From NCBI RefSeq assembly GCF_032854445.1, contig NC_088305.1:3291001-3355000 (forward strand): DNA of 64,000 nucleotides. Reading direction: 5' to 3'. Source of the stretch: Liolophura sinensis (taxonomy: Eukaryota; Mollusca; Polyplacophora; Chitonida; Chitonidae). The position numbers were made by a program, and so were the translations under genes. Positions 1 to 11,675 of this stretch are shown piece after piece (positions within the stretch are counted from its first letter, which is position 1; each line of letters begins with the position of its first letter). The notes beneath the pieces are model-generated. The model was not told the origin of the DNA. It saw only the letters and a list, made by a program, of their open reading frames with translations, and ran no database searches.

Positions 1-1141
1 TATCTCCATCCTTTAAATGCTGAACTTTTGCTTTATTATTTTTGCCCTTAAGTTTCTGAACCATGTTCCAGACCTTACGCATGGGTGTTTTTGACGTAAT
101 GCCTGAAACAAAGTTCCGCCAACAAGATCGTCTCTTGGACTTGAGTAATCGACGAGCCTTAGCTCGAAAAATACGAACCTGGTTTAAGTTATTGTCAGTA
201 GGACAATGATTAAATCTACGTTCAGCCTTTTTACGGTCCTTTATGGCTTTACGACAGTCATTGTCGTACCAGGGTTTACTTTTGGATTTTGGATTTGTCG
301 AGGTCTTAGGTATAGTTCTATCGGCAGCTCGTAATACAAGCTCGTTAAATTTTAATATAGGATCATTTGTTGCATTGAGAGTCTCTGGAGAGATATCAGC
401 CTCGCAGAACATTCCAAATGCGATCCAATCTGCTTTATCGAATTTCCACCTAGCTACACGTTCTAAAGAATTAGAAGTGATATGCTCTAGGAAAATAGGA
501 AAATGATCACTACCACAAAGATCGTCATGCACTTTCCAAGAAAAATCTGGGAGAAGTGATGGATCCGTGATAGTGAGATCGATAGCAGAATAAGTGCCAT
601 TACCCGGATGTAAATAGGTATTAGAACCATCATTGAAATAACACAGTTCTTCCTTACATAAGAAGTCTTCGACTATCTTGCCCTTATTATTTATGTTATT
701 ACTGCCCCATAGAGGGTTATGGGAATTAAAATCTCCCATTATAATAAACGGTTTAGGCAATTGTTCTGTAAGATTATGTAGCTGAGAAGCTGACAAAGAA
801 GTGTTCGGAGGTATATACACCGAACATAATGTGACTGTTTTAGACAGTGAAATACGAACGGCCACAGCCTGAAGCTCTGTATGCAGAGCAACAGGGCTGT
901 GGATAATACTGTTATTTATGAATATCGAGGAGCCGCCTGCAGCTCGCTCTTCTTCCTTTGAATAAATACTATATAAAGAATAATTTTTAAGATTTACTTT
1001 ATCTTTGTCAGATGTCTTCAGGTGAGTTTCCTGAAGACATAGGGCAACTGGATTTAAAGATTGAACTAGCTGTGTTATTTCAATAAAATTTACCTTAAGG
1101 CCTCGACAATTCCATTGTATAATTTTGTCATATATCGCCAT
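1..1141 (-). CDS. LINE ORF2 protein, N-terminal endonuclease part (partial)
   Basis: ORF2 encodes the endonuclease/reverse transcriptase polyprotein that nicks target DNA and copies the element RNA. The ATG at 1141 overlaps the ORF1 stop as TAATG on the minus strand. The frame stays open for 380 codons to the window edge. Visible APE-endonuclease landmarks in order are IIQWNCRG (catalytic Asn near residue 11), LCLQETH (metal-binding Glu near 39), MGDFNSHNPLWGS (Asp/Asn near 137-139) and GSDHFPI (Asp-His near 212). A basic linker rich in Lys/Arg follows. No disabling change is seen in this part. The reverse transcriptase and RNase H domains lie beyond the left edge, so intactness of the whole protein is unknown. 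Confidence 0.9.
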   Translation of the reverse strand, partial: MAIYDKIIQWNCRGLKVNFIEITQLVQSLNPVALCLQETHLKTSDKDKVNLKNYSLYSIYSKEEERAAGGSSIFINNSIIHSPVALHTELQAVAVRISLSKTVTLCSVYIPPNTSLSASQLHNLTEQLPKPFIIMGDFNSHNPLWGSNNINNKGKIVEDFLCKEELCYFNDGSNTYLHPGNGTYSAIDLTITDPSLLPDFSWKVHDDLCGSDHFPIFLEHITSNSLERVARWKFDKADWIAFGMFCEADISPETLNATNDPILKFNELVLRAADRTIPKTSTNPKSKSKPWYDNDCRKAIKDRKKAERRFNHCPTDNNLNQVRIFRAKARRLLKSKRRSCWRNFVSGITSKTPMRKVWNMVQKLKGKNNKAKVQHLKDGD

Positions 1142-2478
1142 TATGGAGGAAGACGTATTGGGGATTTATGTCTTGACCGAGGACGACCCTTTTTGGGAGA
1201 TCTACTAGGAGATCTCCCAGGTGCAGATGATGTATCCATCAGGTCTGCACATGAAGTTGAAAGATCGACATCCTCCAACGATCCAAACTTATTAAAAGTT
1301 TGAATTGGGTCCCTAGTGGCCTTAGAGGGGCGCTCCAGGGGGCCACCAGGTTTATCCCTTTTATGATTTTTGTCAGATTTATTTTTCTCACCCGTTGCTT
1401 TCTGTGAAGAAGAATCAACGGGTTTATCAGATTTAGATTTATTATCACATGATGTGTTAGATACAGAAAGTGCAGAATAATCAGGTAAAGTATTATGTTT
1501 TTTAGATAGGTTTATATCAGTTTGTGATGAACTGGCTGTCTTATTTAAGGAATTCATGACCAGTTTCTGTGGCTGTTCTTTGCCAATGGGCCAAGTAAAA
1601 GTCGTTTGGACCCCCACAGAAACAGTGGTTTTCCTTATAACATTGGCATACGTAGATGTAGTAAGGCCATGTGTGACAGAGACCAGACGCTTCGCTTCCT
1701 GGTATGAGATATTGTTTTTACACTTTAGGGTTATGATTTCTTTTTCTTTTTTGAAGAGAGGGCAGCCCTTGGAAGAGGCCATGTGGGCTCCGCGACAATT
1801 GAAACATTTTATTGTATTTGTGCAGTCAAATCCCTCATGTCCTGCTTCCGCACATCTAAAGCAGACCAGTGTGTTGCGGCATTGACTCCTGCCGTGACCA
1901 AAGCGCTGGCAAGAGAAACACCGGGTGGGGTTGGGTATAAATAACTCCACCCTTACACTATATGGCCCGATAAATATAGATGACGGAAGTGCCGGTTTAT
2001 TGAAAGTTAACATATATGTGTTTGTTTTAATGAGATTCCCATCTCTTTTAATTACAAAACGTTTCACTTTTATCACTCCTTGGTTTTTTAGTTCTTCAGT
2101 TATTTTTTCTTCAGTTAGTTCGAAAAGGTCTTGGTCTCTGTCTCGAATTATGCCATGACAGCAGTTTAATGTATTATGTGGAGAAACAGAAACAGGCTGC
2201 TCTCCTATATTTTGAATTTTCAGCAAATTGATATATTGTTGTTTTCTGGAAACCTCCAACAAAATGTTTCCAGATTTCATTTTTTTAACCTGTTTTAATG
2301 TCCCTGCGTAACTTTCTAATGTTTTTTTTAATACGAATGGGTTGATTTTCATTTTGCCTTCATTTTTATTGGATATAACTAAAAATGTAGGAAAGTAATC
2401 TTTTTCTGTTTCTATTTCTAGTGGAATTTCATTTCTCCTTTTTTTACCAACGACTGTTGAAGGTTGAGGTGAGGCCAT
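1141..2478 (-). CDS. LINE ORF1 protein, type A, intact (445 aa)
   Basis: Nucleic-acid-binding, Gag-like ORF1 protein that would coat element RNA in a ribonucleoprotein particle. The chosen start is the ATG at 2478 (MASPQPSTVVGKKRRNE); an upstream in-frame reading exists only through non-ATG codons. Residues about 35-200 form a region like the paired RRM-type folds of Jockey/I ORF1 proteins. Three CCHC knuckles follow: RCFSCQRFGHGRSQC, VCFRCAEAGHEGFDC and KCFNCRGAHMASSKGC. The tail is Ser/Lys/Arg rich and ends RSRHKSPIRLPP. It belongs to the A lineage, clearly different in its N-terminal half from the B lineage at 55240 and 39395. No frameshift or stop is seen. Confidence 0.92.
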   Translation of the reverse strand: MASPQPSTVVGKKRRNEIPLEIETEKDYFPTFLVISNKNEGKMKINPFVLKKTLESYAGTLKQVKKMKSGNILLEVSRKQQYINLLKIQNIGEQPVSVSPHNTLNCCHGIIRDRDQDLFELTEEKITEELKNQGVIKVKRFVIKRDGNLIKTNTYMLTFNKPALPSSIFIGPYSVRVELFIPNPTRCFSCQRFGHGRSQCRNTLVCFRCAEAGHEGFDCTNTIKCFNCRGAHMASSKGCPLFKKEKEIITLKCKNNISYQEAKRLVSVTHGLTTSTYANVIRKTTVSVGVQTTFTWPIGKEQPQKLVMNSLNKTASSSQTDINLSKKHNTLPDYSALSVSNTSCDNKSKSDKPVDSSSQKATGEKNKSDKNHKRDKPGGPLERPSKATRDPIQTFNKFGSLEDVDLSTSCADLMDTSSAPGRSPSRSPKKGRPRSRHKSPIRLPP

Positions 2479-3077
2479 GATATATATTTTATTAATTTCA
2501 CCGTACGTGCTCCCCACCCGCCACGGAGTGCCAACAAGGGCGAATCTACCTCTGCGGATGACCAGCAGAGAATAAAAACAGGGAATCCACGCAAGGTATA
2601 CTCGAACAGATTGAGTTATACCAAAAGGTTAAATTCAATCTACTCGATTGACCCATTAGCCACCGCCTTCTACACTGACCCCGAACAAGAACACCTGGGG
2701 AAAACCCAACTTTACATCACAGTACGTGAAAGAATAACTGGATCAAGTGTAGGGCTTGACGTGACCAGCCGATTGATCGGACCGGGCCCATCCGACCTCC
2801 CGTCTCTCTCCAAGTAAGGGCCAAAGTGGCGTGTTAGGCGTGAGGATCTCGCAAGACCAACCCGCCCTCAGCCACCAGGATCCCGTCCTCGGAGATTACG
2901 GGTCGCAACCCACGGCAAACAGGTCGCTTCCCGGTTGGCTCTCACACAACCGAGAAGATGTGAGCCTATTATATTCACCGGGCTCACACAGGAGAGCTCT
3001 AGGTTAGTCGACTTTTACGACAAGCTTGCCTAGAGGGCTGAGGTCCTATTCTTATCACCCCGGAAACCCCACGGGGG
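2479..3077 (-). promoter_or_regulatory. LINE 5' leader of copy 1
   Basis: The 599-bp leader between the exact 5' terminus and the ORF1 ATG matches the leaders of the other copies. It carries the three inverted-repeat stems described for 54655-54758. LINEs of this kind need an internal promoter starting at +1, so the promoter is expected here; this is inference, since no TATA box is apparent. Confidence 0.7.
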
Positions 3078-3457
3078 TGTTCCTCGGTGAAGTCGGCAAG
3101 GTCCTGATCTCTATCTCGGATTACTCCCTGACTAGAATTTAATGTTGTGTGAGGAGACACAACAACAGTAAAATCAGCAATTTTATTTATGGACATTAAA
3201 TTAAGAGCCTGCTGTTTACGAAATACTTCGATCAGAACATCGCCCGATCGAAGCTTTTTAACTTGTTTAACTTGTCCTGCCGATCCTTCTATACATTTTT
3301 TAAGCAAGAAGGGGTCCAATTTGCATGCAGGTCTTGTGTTGTTTTTTGTAGACAGGACAATAAAGGCAGGCCAATTATTGGACCCACCGTCCGTATCTAT
3401 CAAAACTTCATTTTTTCGTTTTTTTGAAACATTTGGGGAAAGGTTTAATGAAGACAT
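3078..3457 (-). pseudogene. LINE ORF1 N-terminal fragment, type C
   Basis: The ATG at 3457 opens MSSLNLSPNVSKKRKNEVL, followed by the conserved WPAFIVLSTKN, the KKLRSGDVLIEVFRKQQ block and SPHTTLNSSQGVIRDRDQD. The frame is then broken at about residue 127 by the 5' end of another LINE, adding an unrelated tail read from that leader. The zinc knuckles are absent. In sequence it is intermediate between the A and B ORF1 lineages seen elsewhere in the window, so I treat it as a third lineage. The part present looks undamaged apart from the interruption. Confidence 0.88.
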
Positions 3458-4088
3458 GGTAGATATATAAAAATTCACCCCACGTGTTTCCCACCCACCA
3501 CGGAGTGCCAACAAGGGCGATGCCTGAACCCGGGGATACCCAGCAGGAAAACACATCAAGGACTCCACATGAGGTATACTCGAATAGATTGCCTTAACAT
3601 GCACACCCAGTTCCCCACCACCAGCACCTCTGTCTCCTAAGCAAAGAAGAAGGTGGCACATCAAATACACACCACTCGATTGACCCATGAGCCACCGCCT
3701 TAATCGTAGTCACACAAACAAAATTTCAGAAATAGCATTTTCTCTAAGGAATAGTGTCATGGAAAAATGTTGGGACCACGCAGAGGCAAGGCGTGACCAA
3801 GCCGATTGATCGGACCGGGCCCATCCAACCTCCCGTCTCTCTCCAAGTAAGGGCCAAAGTGGCGTGGTGGGCGTGTGGATCTCGCAAGACCAACACGCCC
3901 TCAACCACCAGGATCCCGTTCTCGTAGATCACGGGTCGCAACCAACGGCATCTCACACAACCGGGAAGATGTGAGTCTATTATATTCACCGGGCTCACAC
4001 AGGAGAGCTCTAGGTTAGTCGACTTTTACGACAAGCTTGCCTAGAGGGCTGAGGTCCTATTCTTATCACCCCGGAAACGCCACGGGGG
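3078..4088 (-). mobile_element. LINE copy 2: 5' leader and 5' third of ORF1, cut by copy 1
   Basis: Minus-strand LINE fragment with a complete 5' terminus at 4088, a leader (3458-4088) and the start of ORF1. It is interrupted by the 5' end of copy 1 at 3077/3078. Its own 5' end abuts the 3' part of ORF2 of copy 3 at 4089. The leader has one change in the conserved start (GTGGCG instead of GTGGGG). The missing 3' part should lie left of the window if copy 1 is a simple insertion. Confidence 0.9.
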
Positions 4089-7000
4089 AATCATATATAG
4101 AGGTGACCGTGTAGAACCTTTCCCGAACATGAGCAAAGTCTACACAGTCAACCAAGATATGTTTAATGCCGTATTGTGCATCACATCCAACACACTGCTC
4201 CCATCTAAGATGAAATTGTGTGTCAGAAGAGAATGCCCAATACGACACCTCGTTAAAACTACTTGGTCTCTAAGAGACAAGTATAGGCATTGTAGCCAAT
4301 GACAGGATGAATGGCATGCAGTTTATTATGGATCTGCAAGTCCCATTCACCCTGCCAAAGGCGACGAATATATTTAAGAATATTAGACTTCACGTCAGGG
4401 ATTTTAACCCGAGATACAGGTTTATACAGGGCAGCTTTCGCTTCCCTGTCTACGACTGTTTCCATGGCTACCACTGGGACTTGGTATCCAAAAGAATATA
4501 ATATCTTTACCTCTTTTAATTAGTTTTCGGTGTTTGGATCCTATCTCAAGTAACAATGGATTTTTAAATTTATTATTCTGAATCGCCAAAAGACAAGGCA
4601 GCGACTCGCTGCATATCACTGCCCTCTGGGCATGCCCAGAGGAAACATATGATAAGGCCAGGAGTATAGCCCTGGCCTCTGCAGAAAAGATAGAAGCTGA
4701 AGCTGGCAGACGAAGAGAAGTGACCCGCTGCTCTAAGACAGCCGCAGCCCTGTCCCCATCCTTTGACCCGTCAGTATATTTATAATCCATATAATCAGCC
4801 TTGATTTCAGCAAAACTTGGATTTGTATTGGCTTTATTATATTTACGTAGATCAAATATTAGTTTAGTTTGTGGAAGAAGCCATGGAGGAGACTCCGGAA
4901 AAGGCACCGGGTCTATATCATCCAGCTTGATGTTAGCTCCCACAATATGGTCCCGTATGCGAAGACCGAACGAAGGGATCTTGTTAGGACATTTAATATA
5001 TTTGTCTACATATAATAGATTGAAAACACAGTCGTAGGCAAGGTTTGTTGGATGAGCTTTAAGCTTTGTGGCATATTGAAGGCTAAGTTTAATACGACGG
5101 TAATATAAAGACGGTTCATTAGCCTCCACATATAAACTTTCTACTGGTGGGGTTCTAAAAGCACCAAGGCTGAGCCTCAAACCTTGGTGATGAACAGGAT
5201 CCAACATTTTGATATACGACTTCCTAGCGGAACCGTAAATGATGGATCCATAGTCCAATTTAGGCCTCACCAGAGAACGATATAAATTAAGTAAAACTGA
5301 TCGGTCAGCACCCCAATCGGTGCTAGACACGACCTTAATTATATCGAGAGCCTTTGTACATTTAGCTTTAAGCATTTTAATACGAGGTATAAAAGATAGC
5401 TTACTATCAAATATTATACCTAAAAATTTTGTTTCGCCAACAATTTTAATCTGTTTACCACAAAAATTAAGCTCAGGGTCAAGATGACGTTTCCGTTGAT
5501 TACAAAAATGCATACCGACGGTTTTAGACGTTGAAAATCTAAATCCGTTTTCAGTTGCCCATTTCTCGATTTTATTGAGAAAGCTGCAACTGACGTTCTA
5601 TATTATTCATATTTTTAGCTCGGTAGCATATAAGGAAATCTTCTACGTATAAAGAACCCCCTGTGCCAGATGTAAATGTTTTTGCTAGGCTATTTACTTT
5701 TATGCTAAACAGAGTTGGTGATAGAATGCTGCCCTGGGGTACACCCATATCCTTCTCATAAGAGTCAGAAAGATTGGAACCCACCCGTACCTTAAACTGA
5801 CGATCAGATAAAAATTGTGATATAAATAAAGTTAAGCGACCTTTAAGACCCATATCCATGAGGTCTTTTAAAATACCATATTTCCATATGGTGTTGTAGG
5901 CCTTTTCAAGGTTAAAAAATATGGACACCACATGTTCGTTATTGATAAAGCCATCGCGAATATAGGTTTCGAATCGAACAAGATGATCCATGGTAGATCT
6001 ACCTTGCCGAAAACAACATTGAATATTAGATAAAAGCTTGTTGGTTTCAAGAAACCAAACAAGTCTATCATTAATCATCCGTTCCATAGTCTTACAGACA
6101 CAGCTGGTAAGAGCTATGGGACGGTAATTATTTGGATCATTATGATCCTTACCCGGTTTGGGAACCGGGATAATACACGCCTCCCTCCATGATGGTGGAA
6201 AATTACCAGTTATCCAAATATCATTAAGCAAATCCAAGAGAGTCTCCAGTGGCTCAAGTGGTAAATGATTCAGAAACTTATAATATACATTATCCGGACC
6301 ACAAGCAGTATCGTGGGCCTTTTTTAATGCAGTTTTAAGTTCTTCGATATTAAAAGGATGATTATAATCTTCTAAGTTCTTAGAAGAAAAGGGCAATTTA
6401 ATTCTCTCCTGGTTTTTAATACGTTGGAATTCTTTAGAGTAATTCTCAGAAGAAGATTTCTTTGAGATTGTTTCAGCTAGTTTATTAGCTATATCGGGTG
6501 GAGAAGTTAATATATTATCTCCATCTTTTAAATGCTTAACTTTTACTTTATTATTTTTGCCCTTAAGTTTCTGAACCATGTTCCAGACCTTACGCATGGG
6601 TGTTTTTGACGTAATGCCTGAAACAAAGTTCCGCCAACAAGATCGTCTCTTGGACTTGAGTAATCGGCGAGCCTTAGCTCGAAAAATACGAACCTGGTTT
6701 AAGTTATTATCAGTAGGATAATGATTAAATCTACGTTCAGCCTTTTTACGGTCCTTTATGGCTTTACGACAGTCCTTATCATACCAGGGTTTGCTTTTGG
6801 ATTGTGGATTTGTCGAGGTTTTAGGTATAGTTCTATCGGCAGCTCGTAATACAAGCTCGTTAAATTTTAATATAGGATCATTTGTTGCATTGAGAGTCTC
6901 TGGAGAGATATCAGCCTCGCAGAACATCTCAAATGCGATCCAATCTGCTTTATCGAATTTCCACCTAGCTACACGTTCTAAAGATTTAGAAGTGATATGC

Positions 7001-7650
7001 TCTAGGATAATAGGAAAATGGTCACTATCACAAAGATCGTCATGCACCATCCAAGAAAAATCTGGGAGAAGTGATGGATCCGTGATAGTGAGATCGATAG
7101 CAGAATAGCTGCCATTACCCGGATGTAAATAGGTATTAGAACCATCATTGAAATAACACAGGTCTTCCTTACATAAGATTTCGACTATCTTGCCCTTATT
7201 ATTTATGTTATTACTGCCCCATAGAGGGTTATGGGAATTAAAATCTCCCATTATAATAAACGGTTTAGGTAATTGTTCTGTAAGATTATGTAACTGAGAA
7301 GCTGACAAAGAAGTGTTCGGAGGTATATACACCGAACATAATGTGACTGTTTTAAACAGTGAAATACGAACGGCCACAGCCTGAAGCTCTGTATCCAGAG
7401 CAACAGGGCTGTGGATAATACTGTTATTTATGAATATCGAGGAGCCGCCTGCAGCTCGCTCTTCATTTGAATAAGTACTATACAATAAATAATTTTTAAG
7501 AGTTATTTTATCTTTGTCAGGTGTCTTCAGGTGAGTTTACTGAAGACAGAGGGCAACTGGATTGAAAGATTGAACTAGCTGTGTTATTTCAATAAAATGT
7601 GTCTTAAGACCTCGACAATTCCACTGTATAATTTTATCTAAGGAAGACAT
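4089..7650 (-). pseudogene. LINE ORF2 pseudogene (endonuclease-RT-RNase H)
   Basis: Starts with ATG at 7650, overlapping the ORF1 stop. The early reading is broken by a stop where the usual LQETH reads LQ-stop-TH (near 7535). A long open stretch (about 7485-5572) covers endonuclease, linker and RT. In it, RT motif A reads FFNLEKAYNT instead of FFDLEKAYDT, and the YVDDF box reads YVEDF, so reverse transcription should be dead even without the frame breaks. A 2-bp deletion near 5580 ends that frame, and another near 4460 breaks the RNase H region. A third break follows near 4255. The C-terminal CVGCDAQYGIKHILVDC knuckle is still readable before the interruption at 4089. Confidence 0.9.
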
Positions 7651-8630
7651 TATGGAGGTAGGCGTATAGGGGATTTTTCTTTATGTTTGGACCGTGGACG
7701 ATCCTTGCTTGGAGATGGGCTGTTAGATCTCCCTGGTGCGGGTGATGTATCCATCACATCCGCATCTGATGTTGAAGGACCAACGTCCTCCAACGACACA
7801 AACTTATTTAAAGTTTGGATAGGATCCCTAGCGGCCTAAGAGGGACGCTCTGTTGGGCCACAAGATTTATTGTTATTGTTTGGAGGTTTATTTCCGGACG
7901 TATTTTTGTTTTGAGGTTGGTTTTAGGTTTAGGGTTATCGGGTTGGTATTATTTGCTGGTATCATCTGTTGTATTGAAGTAGTCTGGGTTGAGGAAGTAT
8001 TGAAAGCAGGTTGAACAGTAAGTTCAATAGGAACAGGACACGGTTTTTGGTTTTCAATGGGCCACGTCACTGAGGTTTGAGTAGCAACAGATGCCACTCG
8101 CGTGACCGCATTGGCAAATGAAGTCTGCAGTGAAGTATTAGGAGGCGAGACTAGTTTGCGGGCCTCCTGATACAATATATTGTTTTTAGTTTTTATAGTG
8201 ATTATTTGCTTTTCTTTTACGAAAAGTGGGCAGTCCCTAGGAGGCCATGCGATCTCCATTGCAATTGCAGCACTTAACTGTGCTGCTACAGTCAAAACCA
8301 TGACCATCACTGCCGCAAAGCATCACCGAAAACAAATCAGTTTATTTCTACATTGACCGTTGCCATGACTAAGCATTTGACAGTTGAAACAACGGATCGG
8401 GTTATGGATATATAAGTCGACACTAACCCTATACGGACTAATGTAGACATACGACGGAATAGACTTACTGTTGAAGGTAAGGAGGTATGTATTTATTTTG
8501 ATGATGTTACCAGATTTCTTCGTAATGAAGTGTTTCACTCTGGTAACGCCCTGTGATTTCTTAAAACTGGCAGAGATGAAGACCTGGTACTTATAATAGA
8601 CACATAAGAAGAAAGGTTTGCAGAAGACAT
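7650..8630 (-). pseudogene. LINE ORF1 pseudogene, type B, internally deleted
   Basis: The ATG at 8630 begins MSSANLSSYVS, like the B-type ORF1 proteins. Most of the N-terminal RNA-binding region is then missing, and the frame resumes near KSQGVTRVKHF. The first knuckle RCFNCQMLSHGNGQC is intact, the second is broken by a frameshift near 8320, and the third is degraded. The C-terminal tail is readable in pieces down to the TAA at 7650-7652 that overlaps the ORF2 ATG. At least two frameshifts are needed to follow it. Confidence 0.85.
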
Positions 8631-9023
8631 GGCATATAGGTATATAAAGTTCACCCCATGTTTTCCCCACCCACCACGGAGTGCCAACAAGGGCGATGTC
8701 TGAACCTGGGGATACCCAGCAAAAAAGACACCAAGGATTCCACACGAGGTATACTCAAATAGATGGCCCTCCTATGCATACCCATTTCCCGAACTCCTCC
8801 GTCTCTTAACCGATGAAGGCAGCACATCAGACACTAACTACTTGGTTGACCGATGAGCCACAGCCTCAAACGCAGTCCCGTGAACGAAATTTCAGAAATA
8901 ACATTTATTCTTTAAGGAGTGATGTTATGGAGAAATTTTGGGACCATGCCAAGGCAAGACGCGACCAAGCCGATTGATCGGACCGGGCCCATCCAACCCC
9001 AAGTCTCTCTCCAAGTAAGGGCC

Positions 9024-9360
9024 AGGGGGCTCTCACGACCAAGAAAGTCTATTTCCCAGCCTGTTAATGAGATGTCAGGGGAAGGTAGCAACAGTGAGGG
9101 GGAGATAATGTCTGAGCCATCCCCACCTGCGCGGGCGAGAAGTCCACGCAAACGAAGAAGGCAGGTGTGACGCAGTCGGACAACGCGTTTAGTGATAGGT
9201 GGGTAAAATATGGTCAAATTCTCTTAGTGTTGACTGTTTACATCAATGTCTACTTCAAGATGAACATCGATACTCTAAATGTGGTGCACAGTCGCCGAAT
9301 CGGCATGCCGGTTAACCTAGCAGAAAACTTTGAAGTTGCATGCACATCGCATTTGACTTC
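9024..9360 (+). pseudogene. Remnant of a different LINE: ORF1 3' end and ORF2 start
   Basis: A plus-strand frame ends in ARARSPRKRRRQV-stop at 9168, a basic tail typical of LINE ORF1 C-termini but unlike the dominant family here. About 90 bases later an ATG at 9260 opens MNIDTLNVVHS, which resembles the IxTLNVNG start of an APE endonuclease. The frame ends near 9379 without further motifs. The junction at 9023/9024 is where copy 3 was truncated. The assignment rests on short motifs only; it could be chance coding similarity. Confidence 0.4.
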
Positions 9361-10616
9361 CTCAGTTCCTGTTACGTAATTACCAGTGACGCTGTATTCA
9401 TTATTGTCGGGGATAGTATGACTTTTTTCGGGTAGGCTGATATGGACGATGAAGCAGCTCTGCGCACAAAACTACGGCATTGGTACCCCCTCCATTAAGC
9501 CGAGTGATCTCCCTTAAGTTCCTGCCAGCAAATCGTATACAGTATAAGAGTGAGTTTTATATTAATTCACCCTTAACACGAGTCATATTGCCATTGCTCT
9601 GGGTACCACCCGAAACCTACCTCTCAACACGTGCATAAATTTGGCACGGCACTAAAGCAAATAGTTCTGGTATCAATCCACATAAGCCCGTTCCCTCTTC
9701 ACATTGACCGACGTTTTGAAACATCCATTTCTCTGACCATTTCTATCAGCACATCTTGACATGTACGCTTTCCCGTTAGTGACTGTCAAGACAGAAATAT
9801 AAAAAAAAATGTAATTTTATACAAGCGTCATGTCCGACATTCATAAACCGCAAAGGGCGTTCCAAGTCGATAATCGCAAGATTCATTAACTAAACAACGT
9901 TTAACACTAGCTTCCAAATACAAGGGTATGTAATAAATTCCATATCAAAGTTCAGATTCGTAGTCCTTGAATGAGTTCCAGGTCAAATAACAATCAAACA
10001 AGGTATCTCAGTCGCGCTTTGATTGCAACTGTTCATAAAGGCATCATGCAGATGTAATGAGCATAGCTACTTTTACGGCCCTAGCCCCAGGTTAAGCGGT
10101 ATTAGATACAGTTCGAAAAATGACAAGGGTTACAGACCTTAACCGAACAGATTGTGATTCAAATGTAAGCGACGATTACGGTCTTTCCCGTTAATATGTA
10201 AAGATCTCATGCTACAAGAGGCGCCATCTATGATGATACACATGACATGTTGGTCTGTATTTGAGAAGATTATTCGAAGACATCTATTGGTCCAAGGGGG
10301 CTGTTCGGGAAAAAATTCCACAAACGGAATTAAATTTGTTTCTTTACAGAAACTATACCTCTTGGCCTCAGACACCCATTAATTTTCCATAAACGACAAT
10401 GTTAACGTCTTGCGTCTTTCAGTCCTAAACATTCCGTGGCCAATAAGCTTTGGTGCATACCTGGCCCAGCCTGTGAGAAACAAGCCATAAAAATCTTGAC
10501 ATGGGTTGACCGTCAAAATCTGGACCTTTCCATGCCGGCAGCTGGGAGGCGTGCCTAGCAACGCCAAGGGGACGCCACTCGCAGCCTTATCACTACCTCA
10601 CACCTTGTGTCCTCTC
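9361..10616. other. Unassigned stretch
   Basis: About 1.25 kb with no motif-bearing ORF, RNA gene or repeat that I can recognise. A 78-codon minus-strand frame at 10139-10375 has no familiar domain and no initiation context that would support a gene. Confidence 0.5.
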
Positions 10617-10815
10617 GCCCAGAATTTCAAACTTTCATCAATAAAGCTCATACCTCCTTATAGTTTAGACAGTTTCCAGCATTTTAATATCAAGCATGCA
10701 CCTGTACACCAAACATGGCCGCCACGGAGCACAAAAAGACTTTATACCCTAAAATACACAGAACTACAATCGTCCAAACCGAAAAAACGGAAGTTGTAAT
10801 GGGGGTCTGTGTCCA
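10617..10815 (+). repeat. Dispersed repeat R, copy 1
   Basis: About 190 bp here (TTTCATCAATAAAGCTCATA through GGTCTGTGTCCA) recur at 16553-16745 in the same orientation with roughly 90% identity by eye. Weaker similarity may extend to about 11100 (the TTGAAGCTTTG segment near 11005 compared with 17050). The family is unknown to me. The two copies flank the Mutator-like pseudogene and the LINE at 13472. Confidence 0.75.
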
Positions 10816-11670
10816 ATCACACCGGCCAACTTTTATCAAAATCAATTTTTGCACCACATAATTCCTGACACTTCTGAACCTCACAGGCAAAATTAGGGCT
10901 TGATACATGCAGAAACTTTGGAGTTGGATGAATTCAAGTTGGTGTACACCCATCTTGGACATGTCTTTTTTTTTAGGTTAAAAGAACTTTAAAGGGTAAA
11001 CTTTGAAGCTTTGCAGCGCATATACCGTTCAAGATATCTCTATCAGATCAACTGCTTTGGAAAGACAAGATGTTTATTTGCAAAAAAAGTTTGAAAAATC
11101 ACATTGACAGAGCCCTTAAGACTTTTCAAAAGCAACCATTTAAAAAATATGTATTTTTTAGAAGATTTTTCTACTTAGAGCGGCTTTAAAAATCAAAGTT
11201 ACAAGCCCAAAGTGTCAAAGCATACATCAAAATATAGGCAATTTATCTGACAATTAAATGTCAAAGTACGAGACATTTACTTCAGCAACTTTGTGGAAAA
11301 AAAATTTGACTGACAGTGTGGTAGGAGGTATCAAAGCGAATGGTCACAATTTCGGAACAATCATTTGTGACCAACATCAAAGCAAGAATAAGGCCTCAAG
11401 GTGATGAAGACCTGCCCACAGGCACTTTTTCAGTGGACAGGACTGAAGACTAGTATCCCTGTTCCCCACTGATTTACACGATGAAACCCTTTAAAAGACC
11501 ACCCAGGCCCTCCCCCCCCCCCCCCCGCTTCCCCCTCCTCCCCCATGACTGCTGATTGGCTGACCAGCTCACCATGCAGCATCCCTGCACCACTGCTGTT
11601 GTCTCACAGCAGGTTATTACTCTGCACAAAGGGTGTCACATCGGCATCTACAAGAGATAAATATAGGGGA
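10816..11670. other. Unassigned AT-rich stretch with a poly-C tract
   Basis: No gene recognised. A run of about 15 C lies near 11513-11527, just 5' of the Mutator-like remnant. The stretch may include the 5' flank of that element. Confidence 0.4.
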
Positions 11671-11675
11671 AAACC

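Larger units (their letters stand above)
1..3077 (-). mobile_element. LINE copy 1 (I/Jockey-type, RNase H family), 5' complete, runs off window
   Basis: Minus-strand LINE with its exact 5' terminus (CCCCCGTGGGG read on the minus strand, ending at 3077), a leader, an intact ORF1 and the first 380 codons of ORF2, cut by the window edge. Its 5' end abuts the interior of another ORF1 (copy 2), so it inserted into an older element in the same orientation. The 3' end lies outside the window, so no target-site duplication can be tested. Confidence 0.93.
4089..9023 (-). mobile_element. LINE copy 3, old, 5'-truncated in the leader and interrupted at its 3' end
   Basis: Minus-strand copy carrying a partial leader (8631-9023), a degraded ORF1 and a nearly full ORF2 whose last about 25 codons are replaced by the 5' end of copy 2 at 4088. 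The leader similarity stops at about 9023 (CCAAGTAAGGGCC), so roughly the first 270 bases of the leader are missing. Many stops, frameshifts and lost catalytic residues make it the oldest LINE in this corner. Confidence 0.9.

Noticed and set aside
3744-3998. Minus-strand ORFs in LINE leaders (also plus strand at 44923, 47100 and 54782, MRPVIYEDGILVAEG-like)
   Set aside because: They recur with the leader but differ in length and ending between copies and lie in a structured non-coding leader; no domain seen.
10139-10375. 78-codon minus-strand ORF
   Set aside because: No motif and no supporting context.
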